Below, piece by piece: positions 55,103 to 64,000 of a DNA stretch of 64,000 bases (position 1 is its first letter; each line of letters opens with the position of its first letter). Below the pieces are notes generated by a model that saw only the letters and a list, made by a program, of their open reading frames with translations, made no database searches and was not told the DNA's origin. The stretch comes from Cerasicoccus arenae. Its GTDB lineage: Bacteria > Verrucomicrobiota > Verrucomicrobiia > Opitutales > Cerasicoccaceae. Made by a program: the position numbers and the translations under genes. The stretch is from positions 1 through 64,000 of the forward strand of contig NZ_BMXG01000015.1 in the NCBI RefSeq assembly GCF_014651635.1, given 5' to 3'.

Positions 55103-55939
55103 CTAGATGGCGATGGGGGCTTTGATGCCGGGCATGGGAGCGTAGTTGATAAGCTCAACGTCGTCGTAGTCGAAGTCTTCTAGGCGAGTGATGGCCGAGT
55201 TGAGTTTGACTTGGGGTAGGGGGCGCGGCTCGCGGGTGAGCTGCTTTTCGACTTGGGCAAAGTGGTTGCTGTAGATGTGGAGGTCGCCGAAGGTGTGGAT
55301 GAACTCCTTGGGTCGCAGGCCGACGACTTGTGCCACCATGCAGGTGAGCAGGGCATAGGAGGCGATGTTGAACGGCACGCCGAGGAAGAGGTCCGCGCTG
55401 CGCTGATAGAGTTGGCAGGACAGACCGCCGTCTTCGGAGACATAAAACTGGAAAAGCGCGTGGCAGGGCGGCAGCGCCATTTTGCCTTCACGGGCATTAT
55501 CGCGGGGTGGGCGGGTTTCATCCGGTAGATCAGCGGGGTTCCACGCACTAACAATGTGGCGGCGGCTCTGGGGCTTGTTGCGCAGGCCGTTGACAAGCTC
55601 GTCTAGCTGGTTGATGCGTCGGCCATCAGCGGTTTGCCAGTCCGTCCATTGGGCACCATAGACGCGGCCAAGGCTACCGTTTTCGTCCGCCCATTCATCC
55701 CAGATCGATACGCCGCGTTCCTGAAGCCATTTGACATTGGTTTCGCCGCGCAGGAACCAAAGCAGCTCATAAACGACGGATTTCCAATGCACCTTTTTAG
55801 TCGTCAACAGCGGGAATCCGGGTGCCAACGAATACCGCGCCTGTGCGCCAAAAACGGACCGCGTGCCGACGCCGGTACGGTCGCCGCGGTTTTCGCCGTT
55901 CTCCATTACGTGCCGCAGTAGGTCGAGATATGCCTTCAT
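55103..55939 (-). CDS. thyA: Thymidylate synthase
   Basis: The 278-residue enzyme methylates dUMP to dTMP with methylene-tetrahydrofolate. Marks are [13 protein letters not shown] near the start, [15 protein letters not shown], the catalytic Cys in [32 protein letters not shown] and HIYSNHF. Length fits long-form bacterial ThyA with a short insertion. It is cytoplasmic and stands alone, convergent with pckG. Confidence 0.96.
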   Translation of the reverse strand: MKAYLDLLRHVMENGENRGDRTGVGTRSVFGAQARYSLAPGFPLLTTKKVHWKSVVYELLWFLRGETNVKWLQERGVSIWDEWADENGSLGRVYGAQWTDWQTADGRRINQLDELVNGLRNKPQSRRHIVSAWNPADLPDETRPPRDNAREGKMALPPCHALFQFYVSEDGGLSCQLYQRSADLFLGVPFNIASYALLTCMVAQVVGLRPKEFIHTFGDLHIYSNHFAQVEKQLTREPRPLPQVKLNSAITRLEDFDYDDVELINYAPMPGIKAPIAI

Positions 55940-56112
55940 ACGCTGCGACTATTTCGCTGAGGCAGGGCGGAGTCAAGCGAGAGGGGAAAGGGGCAGGGAG
56001 ATGTTTCTTATGAGAGCCACGAGGCTCTACTGGCCGCTGGAAGCCGTTGTGCCGTTTCCAGCAATAGAAAATGATTTCCAGCTCGGCTGCGATGTGATAC
56101 ATTATTAGTCTA

Positions 56113-56823
56113 ATGAAATTTCCCCGGACCAGCTTTGCCTTGATTGCCCTCGCCACCTTTTCCCTAGTGACGTTGGATGCTACGCCGCGTCGCCTATCCA
56201 ATCTGGGCGGCACTAATAACCTGACTGACAAGAAGTTCGACACGGGCGATTTTTCAAATCCTCGATCAGATGAGATGTTCGGTGCAGGCAGTGACCGTAT
56301 TAAGTTTGGGGAATGGCACGGGACATACTCTACTTTGGGTGATAAGAAGGTGAACTCGCTTAAGCAGCGGGGAGGTAAGGAGTTTTCAACGAAGGATGTC
56401 GAATTCGACACGGTTGAACGGCAGGAGGCGCATATATCCTTGGATTCCGATAAGCGTAAGATGGCCAGTGTGCAGAATTGGAACCGGGTTCGTGATAATG
56501 TGATGTCACACAAGTTCAGTGGGACTGAACTCAACACGCCGGATGCCCGCAAATTTTCTGAAATGGTCGATGAAGTGTCTTTGAGGGATGTTAACCGCTA
56601 TCAATTTTGGCAGAATAAGACTGACGATGGCATTCCAGTGCAGGTGGCCGGTAGCAACAGTGGCCCGCAACTTAGTGATGAGCAGCGCCGTGTGATGGCC
56701 CGGATACAAGGTTCAGAAAGCACAGTAACGGATTATAAAGAGCAAGGTGCTCAGAATATTAATCAAACAAGCTCGTTTAAAAAGTCAGAACCGAGCTTTA
56801 TTGAGTCATTGTTTGATTGGTAG
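56113..56823 (+). CDS. Secreted hypothetical protein
   Basis: The 236-residue product starts with a signal peptide (MKFPRTSFALIALATFSLVT). The remainder is polar, rich in Ser, Asp, Asn and Lys, and looks largely disordered or helical (for example GKEFSTKDVEFDTVERQEAH). It has no cysteine and no recognised domain. It is followed by a strong terminator, so it is probably a single-gene unit. Similar secreted polar proteins are common in this phylum. No function can be given. Confidence 0.65.
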   Translation: MKFPRTSFALIALATFSLVTLDATPRRLSNLGGTNNLTDKKFDTGDFSNPRSDEMFGAGSDRIKFGEWHGTYSTLGDKKVNSLKQRGGKEFSTKDVEFDTVERQEAHISLDSDKRKMASVQNWNRVRDNVMSHKFSGTELNTPDARKFSEMVDEVSLRDVNRYQFWQNKTDDGIPVQVAGSNSGPQLSDEQRRVMARIQGSESTVTDYKEQGAQNINQTSSFKKSEPSFIESLFDW

Positions 56824-56865
56824 GCCAGGTAGAGGGCGATTCGCCTCATGCTGGCAACTTTTTTT
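56824..56865 (+). terminator. Rho-independent terminator after the hypothetical protein
   Basis: GCCAG (56824-56828) pairs with CTGGC (56851-56855). Inside, GAGGGCG pairs with CGCCTC with one bulge. Seven T follow at 56859-56865. The remaining 56866-57119 holds no gene that I can support and presumably includes the act operon promoter. Confidence 0.8.
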
Positions 56866-57119
56866 CAAGAGGCTTTTGAGTCGGTTTCGTGAGATTTTCA
56901 GTGAAAAAATCACTCGAAATGACCTGAGGTAAGAAGGCTAATCCTTTGATAGACAGGCTTTGAGGGCATTTTTGAATCAGCATTGGTCGTGCAGCATAGC
57001 TAATGCTCGGGACAACAAAACCTTATGAATTTGCGCTAATGGCGGAAAGTCCATTTTTACGTTCATTTTGGGGTTGATTAGAAAAACGAATCATCCTTCA
57101 CTGCTCTACTTTCTTGCTC

Positions 57120-57311
57120 ATGGCTGACACGAATACGCATCGGAAATCTTTTCTGCAGGCACTAGCTGCGATCGCGGCAGGCGTCCTGCTCTTGCCCCGT
57201 AAATCGGGGGCTGCCCCTGCGCGTGAATTAGCGTCGGCTGAATCCGAACGCGCGAACTTCCCAGTGGAAGTACGCAAAGCGCCACGCGCCATTGAGCGCG
57301 TAAGTCGCTAA
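57120..57311 (+). CDS. Small Tat-leader-like peptide before alternative complex III
   Basis: The ATG at 57120 gives 63 residues: MADTNTHRKSFLQALAAIAA, a hydrophobic stretch to LLLP, and a basic polar tail ending KAPRAIERVSR. An Arg-Lys pair before a short hydrophobic core resembles a twin-arginine-type leader with almost no mature domain. Tiny leaders of this kind accompany formate dehydrogenase loci, where their function is not well defined. It lies 33 bases before actA on the same strand and is likely in the operon. The tail has no heme or cluster motif. It may help assemble the complex or be a small subunit. Confidence 0.55.
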   Translation: MADTNTHRKSFLQALAAIAAGVLLLPRKSGAAPARELASAESERANFPVEVRKAPRAIERVSR

Positions 57312-57344
57312 CCTGCGGTTGTAACGCAGATTTCGGTTCGAACG

Positions 57345-57998
57345 ATGGCTAATATTTTTCCCAAATGGAGCAACACTGCGCCGATCAAAATTTTGATCTG
57401 TTTGGCGCTCACAGTCGGCACTGTAGTCGCAGGAGTTACTTACTGGGCCACGCCCAAATATTTGCGCGTTGGCTACCAGCCGATACAGCCCGTTGCTTTT
57501 GAGCACTCGCTGCACGTTGACCAACTGGGCATGGATTGTCTCTATTGTCACACTTTTGTGGACCGCTCGGAGCACTCAAATGTTCCCGCCGCTTCCACTT
57601 GTATGAATTGCCATAGTATGGTGAAGAGCGACAGCCCGAAACTTGCGCCGATTCGCAACAGTTACGAATCTGGTGAGCCAGTGCCATGGGTGAAGATTCA
57701 TCGCACTCCAGACTACGTATATTTTAATCACTCGGTGCACATTAACCGAGGCGTCTCTTGCGTCCACTGCCACGGTCAAGTCAATGAAATGGAGGAGGTT
57801 TACCACGCGAAACCGCTTTCCATGGCTTTCTGTTTGGAGTGTCACCGCAATCCTGAAAACTTCATTCGACCTATCGATGAAGTGACGAACCTTAATTTCC
57901 GCTACGATAGCCGTGAGGAACAGATCGAGCAGGGCACGAAATTCGTGCACGATTGGAAAGTAAACCCACCGCAAAGCTGTTCCGGGTGCCACCGATGA
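57345..57998 (+). CDS. actA: Alternative complex III pentaheme cytochrome c subunit ActA
   Basis: The 217-residue protein has an N-terminal membrane anchor (about 11-33, ILICLALTVGTVVAGVTYWA). Five heme-binding CxxCH motifs follow: CLYCH, CMNCH, CVHCH, CLECH and CSGCH (the last ends in HR at the C-terminus). Pentaheme ActA is the known arrangement in alternative complex III, where it passes electrons from quinol oxidation to the monoheme ActE. Its stop overlaps actB by four bases (ATGA). Confidence 0.93.
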   Translation: MANIFPKWSNTAPIKILICLALTVGTVVAGVTYWATPKYLRVGYQPIQPVAFEHSLHVDQLGMDCLYCHTFVDRSEHSNVPAASTCMNCHSMVKSDSPKLAPIRNSYESGEPVPWVKIHRTPDYVYFNHSVHINRGVSCVHCHGQVNEMEEVYHAKPLSMAFCLECHRNPENFIRPIDEVTNLNFRYDSREEQIEQGTKFVHDWKVNPPQSCSGCHR

Positions 57999-60900
57999 AG
58001 CGCAAATTCCACCATCCCGAGCCCACTGCACGTGAACAGGCCGCGCCGACATACTGGCGTAGCCCGGGCGAGCTGGCCAAAACGCCTGAGTTTCAGCAAT
58101 GGCTTGAGCGCGAGTTTCCTGAAGGCTCCACCGAAGCCAATGAAACCGACCGCCGCAGCTTCCTGAAGTTGATGGGTGCCTCCGCTGGTCTCGCTGGTAT
58201 CGGCCTGACTGGTTGCCGCATGCCGGTACGCCACATCATGCCGTATTCCAAGCAGCCCGAGCTGATGGTCCCCGGCGTGCCGATGTATTATGCATCGTCA
58301 TTTCCCGGCTCGCAGGAGAATATTCCGCTGATCGTTGAAACCAACGATGCTCGCCCAACCAAGATCGAGGGTAACCCCAGTGATCCTGGATACGCTGGCG
58401 CAACCGATAGCTTTGCTCAGGCCAGCGTACTGGACCTTTATGATCCAGACCGCCTCCAGAAGTCCTTCCAAAAGGGTGGTAAGCCAGTCGACCAAGCGAG
58501 CATTCGTTCAATGTTAGCGAACCTTCAGGCCACTTATGCGGCCAATAAGGGTAAGGGCTTGGCGATACTCGCCCAGCCAGCCACTTCGCCGACGCGCCGA
58601 CGCCTCGTTGCCTCCTTGAAAAAGCAGTTTCCGGAAGTCATTTGGGCAGAATACGAACCCGTTGACACCAGCGCGCCAACGCGTGCGATCGAGAAGCTGA
58701 CTGGCAAGCCGTTACGCCCGTTCTATCAAGTCGATCAGGCCCATCGTATTCTTGCTTTGGACAGTGATTTCCTCGCCACCGAGCCTGGGCACATTCACTT
58801 CAGCAAGGGATTTGGCAAAGGCCGTGCAGTCAAAGATTCGCACGAAGTCGACCAGATGAACCGCCTTTATGCGGTTGAATCGAATTTCTCACTGACTGGC
58901 GGGATGGCTGACCACCGTTTACGTGCCGCTACGGCTCATATTCCGGCCTTCACCGCGCTCGTTGCAGCGGCGCTGATGGAGCAGAGTGGCATGAGTGCCG
59001 AGCTTGTCGATAAGCTTAAAGCTCAAGGCAAGGGCCTCGAAGTTGACCAGAAGTGGATCAACGAATGCGTCAAGGATCTGCTCGCCAATAAGGGCAAGTC
59101 GCTGATCGTTGCTGGTCCGCATTTGCCGGAAGAAGTTCACGTGCTCGTCTTCGCGATGAATGGCGTGCTTGGCGCTGATGGCCACACGGTCAAATACATT
59201 GAGCAGCCTGCTTTCGCCGAAAAGAACATTTCTGATGTCGCGGCTGGCCTGAACGATGGCTCGATCAAGACGCTCGTTGTGTTGGGTGGTAATCCAGCCT
59301 ACGATGCACCAGCTGATTTGAAATTTGCTGAAGCAATGGGCAAGGCCGAGCAGGTCATCCGCCACGGTTATTATGGCGATGAAACGTCAGAACTGGCGTC
59401 AGTGACCATCGCTTCGACTCACTATTTGGAAAGCTGGGATGATGGCCGCGCAATTTGTGGTGACTATCTGCCAGTTCAGCCGATGATTTTGCCACTGTTC
59501 CAAGGTTTCTCGGAAATCGAAGTCATGGCTCTGATGCAAGGCATTGACCCGGCGGGCAATGGTTACGAGTTGGTCAAGGAAACTTTTGGCGAAGTTACCG
59601 GCAAGACCGATGATCTTTCTTTTGAAACTTGGCTCGCAGAAGGCGTCTGGCTGGACGCGCGCTATCCTGCCGCCACGATCGGTTCGGAACCAGCGGTCAA
59701 GGCCGGTCAAATGGCTAGCGCCATGTCGATTTCTGCGCCGAAAGTGTCCGCTGAAGAACTTGAAGTGCGCATTATTCCGAGCACGCACGCCTATGATGGC
59801 CGTTATAATAATAATGGCTGGCTGATGGAGTGCCCGGACCCGATGACGAAGTTGACTTGGGATAACGCGATCCTTGTTAGCCCAAAACTCGGCAAGAAGC
59901 TGGGTATCACGCCAAGCCCGATCTTGATGGACAAGCTTGGTGAGCTTCACATGAACGCCAATCAGTTCAAGCAGGGTAAGGAAGAGGCGCACATTGGCAC
60001 GATTGAAGTCAACGGTCATAAAGTCACTGGCCCCATGCATATTCTGCCAGGTTTGGCTGACAGCACGGTGGTTGTTTCACTTGGATTTGGTCGACGGAAA
60101 ACGGGCCGCATCGGCACCGACATTTATTATCCGAACGTTGGCAAAGGCATCGGATTTGACGCTTATCCACTGACCTCGACGGACTCAATGGCTCTGGCCA
60201 CAGGGGCCAAGTTGACGAAAAGCGAAGAAACTTTCAAGCTCGCCAACACACAGGAACACTGGTCCATGGAAGGCCGCGCGATCATCCGCGAAGCTAACAA
60301 GGACGAGTATAAGGAAAATCCCGGTTTCGTTAACGAAATGGGTGTTGAGTCACATTCGCCGCCCATTTATGGCGCAGCGCGCAATGATTCGGCTGCCGAG
60401 AAGGCGCTTGATATCCCCCGGGGCGGTTCTAGCTACAAGACTCCCGCCTTCGGTGAGCCGGCTCCGAACGTCAGTGTTTGGAATACGGAAGAGGGTAAGG
60501 CCCAGTATCAGGCTCCGCAGCAGTGGGGCATGAACATTGACCTGAACACTTGCACGGCTTGTAACGCCTGTGTGATTGCCTGCCAATCTGAGAACAACAT
60601 CCCGATTGTTGGTAAGGATCAGGTTCTTCGTGGCCGAGAAATGCACTGGATTCGCCTGGACCGCTATTTTGCGACTGATCCTGGTGCAGACACTACTGAG
60701 ATTCCTGAAGATCCTCAGGTGAATTTCATGAGCATGGCTTGCCAACATTGCGAGCTGGCTCCCTGCGAATCTGTTTGCCCGGTCAACGCTACGGTGCACG
60801 ACGAACAGGGGCTTAATGTAATGGCTTACAACCGTTGTGTGGGGACTCGCTATTGCGCGAATAACTGCCCATACAAGGTGCGCCGTTTCAACTTCTTTGA

Positions 60901-61474
60901 TTTCAACAAGCGCGAGCGCGCTGATCTCTATGCGGGGCCTCTTGGGCCGAACAAATACGAGACCGAAGCAAGTCAGCTGACTCGGATGCAGAAGAACCCG
61001 AACGTCACCGTGCGCATGCGCGGGGTGATGGAAAAGTGCACTTACTGTCTCCAGCGTATCGAAATGGCCAAGATCAACCAGAAGAACAAGGCCAAGGACT
61101 CAGCAAACACTCGCGTGAAGGATGGTACGATCAAAGTAGCCTGCCAACAGGTTTGCCCAACTGAAGCCATCACATTTGGCGATGTCGCAGATCCAGAAAG
61201 CGCTGTCTCAAAAGCTAAGTCTTCTGACCGTAACTACGCCGTTCTTGGCTACTTGAACGTCCGTCCGCGCACCACTTATTTGGCCAAACTTCGCAATCCG
61301 AATCCTGCTATCAGCAAAGCGAAACCGCTGTCGCGTCAGGAATACGACGCAAAGAGCGGTCACGGAGGACACGACGAATCGCACGATACGCACAGCGAAG
61401 AACACGCTACAACAACTGAAGGCCAGGGCGAGGCGAAGCATGAAGCTCACAGCGCTGAAAAGGCCCACCACTAA
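57995..61474 (+). CDS. actB: Alternative complex III Fe-S/molybdopterin-like subunit ActB
   Basis: The ATG at 57995, overlapping actA's stop, gives 1159 residues; a start at 57953 is less likely. A twin-arginine signal with lipobox (RRSFLKLMGASAGLAGIGL then TGC) suggests Tat export and lipid anchoring. Residues about 60-780 are a molybdopterin-oxidoreductase-like domain with no cofactor expected in ActB. Residues about 840-1090 hold the ferredoxin-like part with cysteine groups CTACNACVIAC, CQHCELAPCESVCP, CVGTRYCANNCP, and CTYC with CQQVCP, consistent with three 4Fe-4S and one 3Fe-4S cluster. The C-terminus is a His/Glu-rich tail of about 40 residues (GHGGHDESHDTHSEEHA). It is the electron wire from quinol site to hemes. 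Confidence 0.95.
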   Translation: MKRKFHHPEPTAREQAAPTYWRSPGELAKTPEFQQWLEREFPEGSTEANETDRRSFLKLMGASAGLAGIGLTGCRMPVRHIMPYSKQPELMVPGVPMYYASSFPGSQENIPLIVETNDARPTKIEGNPSDPGYAGATDSFAQASVLDLYDPDRLQKSFQKGGKPVDQASIRSMLANLQATYAANKGKGLAILAQPATSPTRRRLVASLKKQFPEVIWAEYEPVDTSAPTRAIEKLTGKPLRPFYQVDQAHRILALDSDFLATEPGHIHFSKGFGKGRAVKDSHEVDQMNRLYAVESNFSLTGGMADHRLRAATAHIPAFTALVAAALMEQSGMSAELVDKLKAQGKGLEVDQKWINECVKDLLANKGKSLIVAGPHLPEEVHVLVFAMNGVLGADGHTVKYIEQPAFAEKNISDVAAGLNDGSIKTLVVLGGNPAYDAPADLKFAEAMGKAEQVIRHGYYGDETSELASVTIASTHYLESWDDGRAICGDYLPVQPMILPLFQGFSEIEVMALMQGIDPAGNGYELVKETFGEVTGKTDDLSFETWLAEGVWLDARYPAATIGSEPAVKAGQMASAMSISAPKVSAEELEVRIIPSTHAYDGRYNNNGWLMECPDPMTKLTWDNAILVSPKLGKKLGITPSPILMDKLGELHMNANQFKQGKEEAHIGTIEVNGHKVTGPMHILPGLADSTVVVSLGFGRRKTGRIGTDIYYPNVGKGIGFDAYPLTSTDSMALATGAKLTKSEETFKLANTQEHWSMEGRAIIREANKDEYKENPGFVNEMGVESHSPPIYGAARNDSAAEKALDIPRGGSSYKTPAFGEPAPNVSVWNTEEGKAQYQAPQQWGMNIDLNTCTACNACVIACQSENNIPIVGKDQVLRGREMHWIRLDRYFATDPGADTTEIPEDPQVNFMSMACQHCELAPCESVCPVNATVHDEQGLNVMAYNRCVGTRYCANNCPYKVRRFNFFDFNKRERADLYAGPLGPNKYETEASQLTRMQKNPNVTVRMRGVMEKCTYCLQRIEMAKINQKNKAKDSANTRVKDGTIKVACQQVCPTEAITFGDVADPESAVSKAKSSDRNYAVLGYLNVRPRTTYLAKLRNPNPAISKAKPLSRQEYDAKSGHGGHDESHDTHSEEHATTTEGQGEAKHEAHSAEKAHH

Positions 61475-61505
61475 TTTCTAACTTGCAACCTTTGACACCG
61501 AAACC

Positions 61506-62996
61506 ATGTCCGATTCCACCGCAGAATTGACCCTTAGCCCGGAAGCCGCGCGCCAGCGCGACGAGGTGCTGGCGCAGGTCAAGCCGGTCGATGTCCCACG
61601 CCCTGAGCTGGTCACCGGCGATCGCGACTTTCATTGGGTCACCGAGAAGATTTGCGGTATTCCCGAGTCGAAAACCCCGCGTTGGTGGTGGATCATGTTC
61701 TTGGTCGCCGCATCAATGGCGACTTTTACCTTGTTCGGCCTTACTTGGCTCGTATCGACGGGTGTTGGTGTTTGGGGCTTGGCCAATCCAGTTAATTGGG
61801 GCTGGGCGATCGTTAACTTCGTTTTCTGGATCGGTATTGGTCACGCGGGGACATTGATTTCAGCGATTCTCTGCCTATTACGGCAAAAGTGGCGTGTTTC
61901 GATTAACCGTGCCGCTGAGGCGATGACGATTTTTGCGGTGGTATGCGCCGGTCTTTTTCCTCTTTTCCACGTTGGTCGTGTCTGGTTTGCTTGGTGGCTC
62001 TTCCCGTTGCCGAACAGCAACTGGATTTGGCCGCAGTTCCGTAGTCCATTGGAATGGGACGTGTTCGCAGTTTCGACTTACGGAACGGTATCTGTGCTCT
62101 TCTGGTACATGGGCTTGATTCCTGACCTTGGCACGATGCGCGACCGTGCAATGAAGGGCGGTCGTAAGCTCAAGGCAATGGCCTATGGTCTGTTCGCCAT
62201 GGGTTGGCGAAATAGTAACCGCCATTGGCGCAATTACGAAATGGCTTATCTGCTGTTGGCTGGTCTGTCGACACCGCTCGTGCTCTCTGTGCATACGATC
62301 GTGTCCTTTGACTTCGCTGCGGCTAACCTACCAGGTTGGCATACCACAATTTTCCCACCATACTTCGTTGCTGGCGCTATTTTCTCCGGATTCGGTATGG
62401 TATTAACGCTCATGCTTCCGCTCCGCGCAGTATATGGCCTGCATAATTTGATTACGCAGTATCATATCGATTGCATGTGCAAAATTATTTTGGCGACTGG
62501 ATCAATGGTGGGCTACGCCTACTCGATGGAATTCTTCATCGCTTGGTATGGTGCTAACAATTTTGAAGTTTTTGCATTCGTGAATCGTGCTTTTGGTCAA
62601 TATGCATGGGCTTATTGGATCATGGTTTCTTGCAACGTTATTTCGCCGCAACTGTTCTGGTTCAAGAAGGTGCGTCAAAATACGGCGCTAGTCTGGATTA
62701 TCTGTGGCTTCGTTAATGTGGGTATGTGGTTCGAGCGTTTCGTTATCACTGTTACATCACTCGCCAACGACTTCCTGCCATCAAGCTGGGGCTACTATTC
62801 GCCTACTATTGTGGATATTCTTACGTTCTTCGGCACATTTGGACTGTTCTCCACGCTGTTCCTGCTGTTTGTCCGCTTCCTGCCAATGATGCCCATGGGC
62901 GAAATTAAGGCAGTCATGCCAGCTGCTGATGGACATGGGCATGGTTCGGGAACACAAGGTCAGGGTTATCCTGCTAAGGAAGGAGGGCACCACTAA
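61506..62996 (+). CDS. actC: Alternative complex III membrane subunit ActC (NrfD family)
   Basis: The 496-residue integral membrane protein belongs to the NrfD/PsrC family, about ten segments. Marks are [40 protein letters not shown] and [20 protein letters not shown]. These family members bind quinol at the membrane. In ACIII, ActC and ActF are homologous and ActC carries the quinol site. The C-terminus contains a short His-rich stretch ([11 protein letters not shown]). It follows actB by 31 bases and overlaps actD by one base. Confidence 0.94.
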   Translation: MSDSTAELTLSPEAARQRDEVLAQVKPVDVPRPELVTGDRDFHWVTEKICGIPESKTPRWWWIMFLVAASMATFTLFGLTWLVSTGVGVWGLANPVNWGWAIVNFVFWIGIGHAGTLISAILCLLRQKWRVSINRAAEAMTIFAVVCAGLFPLFHVGRVWFAWWLFPLPNSNWIWPQFRSPLEWDVFAVSTYGTVSVLFWYMGLIPDLGTMRDRAMKGGRKLKAMAYGLFAMGWRNSNRHWRNYEMAYLLLAGLSTPLVLSVHTIVSFDFAAANLPGWHTTIFPPYFVAGAIFSGFGMVLTLMLPLRAVYGLHNLITQYHIDCMCKIILATGSMVGYAYSMEFFIAWYGANNFEVFAFVNRAFGQYAWAYWIMVSCNVISPQLFWFKKVRQNTALVWIICGFVNVGMWFERFVITVTSLANDFLPSSWGYYSPTIVDILTFFGTFGLFSTLFLLFVRFLPMMPMGEIKAVMPAADGHGHGSGTQGQGYPAKEGGHH

Positions 62997-63532
62997 TGAG
63001 CGCCAAATCGACCTATGCGTTGCTGGCTACGTTCAGCAAGACGCCTGAATTCTTCCAAGCGACTGCCAAAGTGCGTGACGCCGGGTTTAAAAAATGGGAC
63101 GTGTTTACTCCGTTTCCTGTTCATGGACTGGACGACCAAATGGGGGTCGGTCGCTCAAAGGTTCCGATCTTCACGCTTTGCGGTGGAGTATTCGGTTTTT
63201 GCTTGGGCACGCTCATCACTTGGTATATGAATGGCTTTGATTATCCGCTTATTGTGGGTGGCAAGCCATTCTGGAGCCCGGTATTCCCGTTCCCAGTCAT
63301 GTATGAGCTGACAATTCTTAATGCAGCTTTTGGTACATTGCTCGGCATGTTCACCATGAACCTGCTCCCGCGGCATAACCACCCGCTGTTTGAATACGAG
63401 GACTTCCTAAAGTCCAGTGACGATACTTTCTTCATCGTGATCGAAAAGGCAGACCCGCAATTCGATCTCGATAAAACTAAAGCCTTTTTAACTGAAATCG
63501 GGGCCGAAGAGGTCCACGTGGTCGAAGCCTAA
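62996..63532 (+). CDS. actD: Alternative complex III subunit ActD (DUF3341)
   Basis: The 178-residue protein has the DUF3341 layout: a cytoplasmic N-terminal part ([20 protein letters not shown], then [12 protein letters not shown]) and two membrane segments at about 60-80 and 100-125. The C-terminal soluble part ends in [15 protein letters not shown]. ActD is a known ACIII subunit lying against ActC. It shares an A of its start with actC's stop (TAATG). Confidence 0.93.
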   Translation: MSAKSTYALLATFSKTPEFFQATAKVRDAGFKKWDVFTPFPVHGLDDQMGVGRSKVPIFTLCGGVFGFCLGTLITWYMNGFDYPLIVGGKPFWSPVFPFPVMYELTILNAAFGTLLGMFTMNLLPRHNHPLFEYEDFLKSSDDTFFIVIEKADPQFDLDKTKAFLTEIGAEEVHVVEA

Positions 63533-63533
63533 G

Positions 63534-64000
63534 ATGCGCATTTTTCTGGCAGTCTGGTTATTTGTGGTCGTTGCGACGGTCTCCATTCTTGGATTCCGTG
63601 GCGATAAGTCCCGTTCCGCCCCTCGTTGGGTATTCCCGGATATGGACATACAGGCCAAATATTTGCCTCAGGGGCAGAACGAATTCTTCGCGGATGAGCG
63701 CAATGACCGGCCTATGGTTCCAGGCGCTGTTCTACGTGGCTACAATTCGGACATCAAGGAAGTCTTCGATGGTGAGTACGTCTTCGCTAAGGCCGAAAAT
63801 CCAGCGCTTTTTACTGGTCTGAATGAGAGCGGAAAGCCTGTCACGGAGTTTCCATTAGAGGTTACGTATGACTTAGTTCAGCTGGGGCAGAAGAAATACA
63901 CTATTTTCTGCCAGCCCTGTCACGGACGAGTTGGTGACGGCATGGGCATTACCAAGAAATATGGCATGAGCGCCACGCCGACATACCACGATGATGGAAA
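63534..64000 (+). CDS. actE: Alternative complex III monoheme cytochrome c ActE, cut by window edge
   Basis: The frame from the ATG at 63534, one base after actD's stop, runs open for 155 codons to the edge. It begins with a membrane anchor (IFLAVWLFVVVATVSILGF). The PMVPGAVLRGY block typical of ActE follows, with a single CxxCH motif (FCQPCHGRVGDG) about residue 123. ActE accepts electrons from ActA. ActF and probably cytochrome oxidase genes should follow outside the window; this is inferred from known operons. Confidence 0.92.
   Translation, partial: MRIFLAVWLFVVVATVSILGFRGDKSRSAPRWVFPDMDIQAKYLPQGQNEFFADERNDRPMVPGAVLRGYNSDIKEVFDGEYVFAKAENPALFTGLNESGKPVTEFPLEVTYDLVQLGQKKYTIFCQPCHGRVGDGMGITKKYGMSATPTYHDDG

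Noticed and set aside
55797-56552. 251-codon open frame on the minus strand, crossing the thyA start
   Set aside because: Overlaps both thyA and the secreted protein at 56113 in other frames; no start signal or domain. The C-terminal part is a shifted thyA reading.
1-64000. Mobile element, prophage, CRISPR array, tRNA or rRNA genes
   Set aside because: No transposase, integrase, long terminal inverted repeats, spaced direct repeats or clover-leaf sequences were recognised on either strand.

Overview
The window looks like a chromosomal stretch of a marine, aerobic, polysaccharide-degrading Verrucomicrobiota, probably the Opitutia/Puniceicoccales side. This is inferred from gene content: an alternative complex III (Act) operon, a one-cysteine sulfatase next to a GH2 beta-glucuronidase, a secreted protease with a calcium-type repeat and a C-terminal domain typical of this phylum, and several outer-membrane barrels. 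Codon use looks even throughout, and no tRNA, rRNA, insertion sequence, phage gene or CRISPR array was seen. No gene-free stretch exceeds 300 bases.
Region 1 (1-9.6 kb): exopolysaccharide export and polymerisation. A divergent, edge-truncated secreted protein is followed by a beta-barrel, a Wza-like exporter, a Wzc-like tyrosine kinase, a Wzy/ligase-like polymerase fused to a TPR-like domain, and a second barrel closed by a strong terminator. Region 2 (9.7-24.1 kb): a complete nitrate assimilation system. A LysR regulator and a soluble NasS-like nitrate-binding protein are divergent. Then come two sigma-54-like promoters and an array of AGGCA/TGCCT dyads, nrtABCD with an unusual coiled-coil insertion in NrtB, a DmsB-DmsC fusion, a NarB/NasA-type nitrate reductase, NirA and a CysJ-like diflavin reductase. 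Region 3 (24.2-30.4 kb): a Cys/His-rich small secreted protein and a CzcCBA-type metal efflux pump whose first gene is preceded by an RNA fold that would hide its ribosome binding site. Region 4 (30.4-38 kb): carbonic anhydrase, then a cytoplasmic sulfatase/beta-glucuronidase/LacI/GH43-like sugar cluster and a trypsin-like secreted protease. Region 5 (38.1-56.8 kb): mostly housekeeping and accessory single genes (nth, an outer-membrane barrel, aspS, MarR, methyltransferases, ThuA-like, EmrAB-like pump, rmuC, esterase, an Imm42-like protein, pckG, thyA). Region 6 (57.1-64 kb): a tiny twin-arginine-leader peptide and the operon for alternative complex III (actABCDE, cut by the right edge).
The most unusual feature of the window as a whole is its excess of long G or C homopolymers. 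I count 14 runs of at least 8, of which 8 have at least 10, and 12 of the 14 lie between 38.4 and 52.6 kb. Inside genes they keep the reading frame and encode Gly-Gly(-Gly) or Pro-Pro(-Pro). Four of them sit in one surface barrel gene (38762-39685), a possible contingency locus. One is in the essential gene aspS, which argues that some are codon choice and not switches. The best candidates for undescribed biology are this tract pattern, the SD-hiding RNA before the metal pump, the dyad array plus NasS-like protein without a NasT partner, and NrtB's periplasmic coiled-coil insertion.
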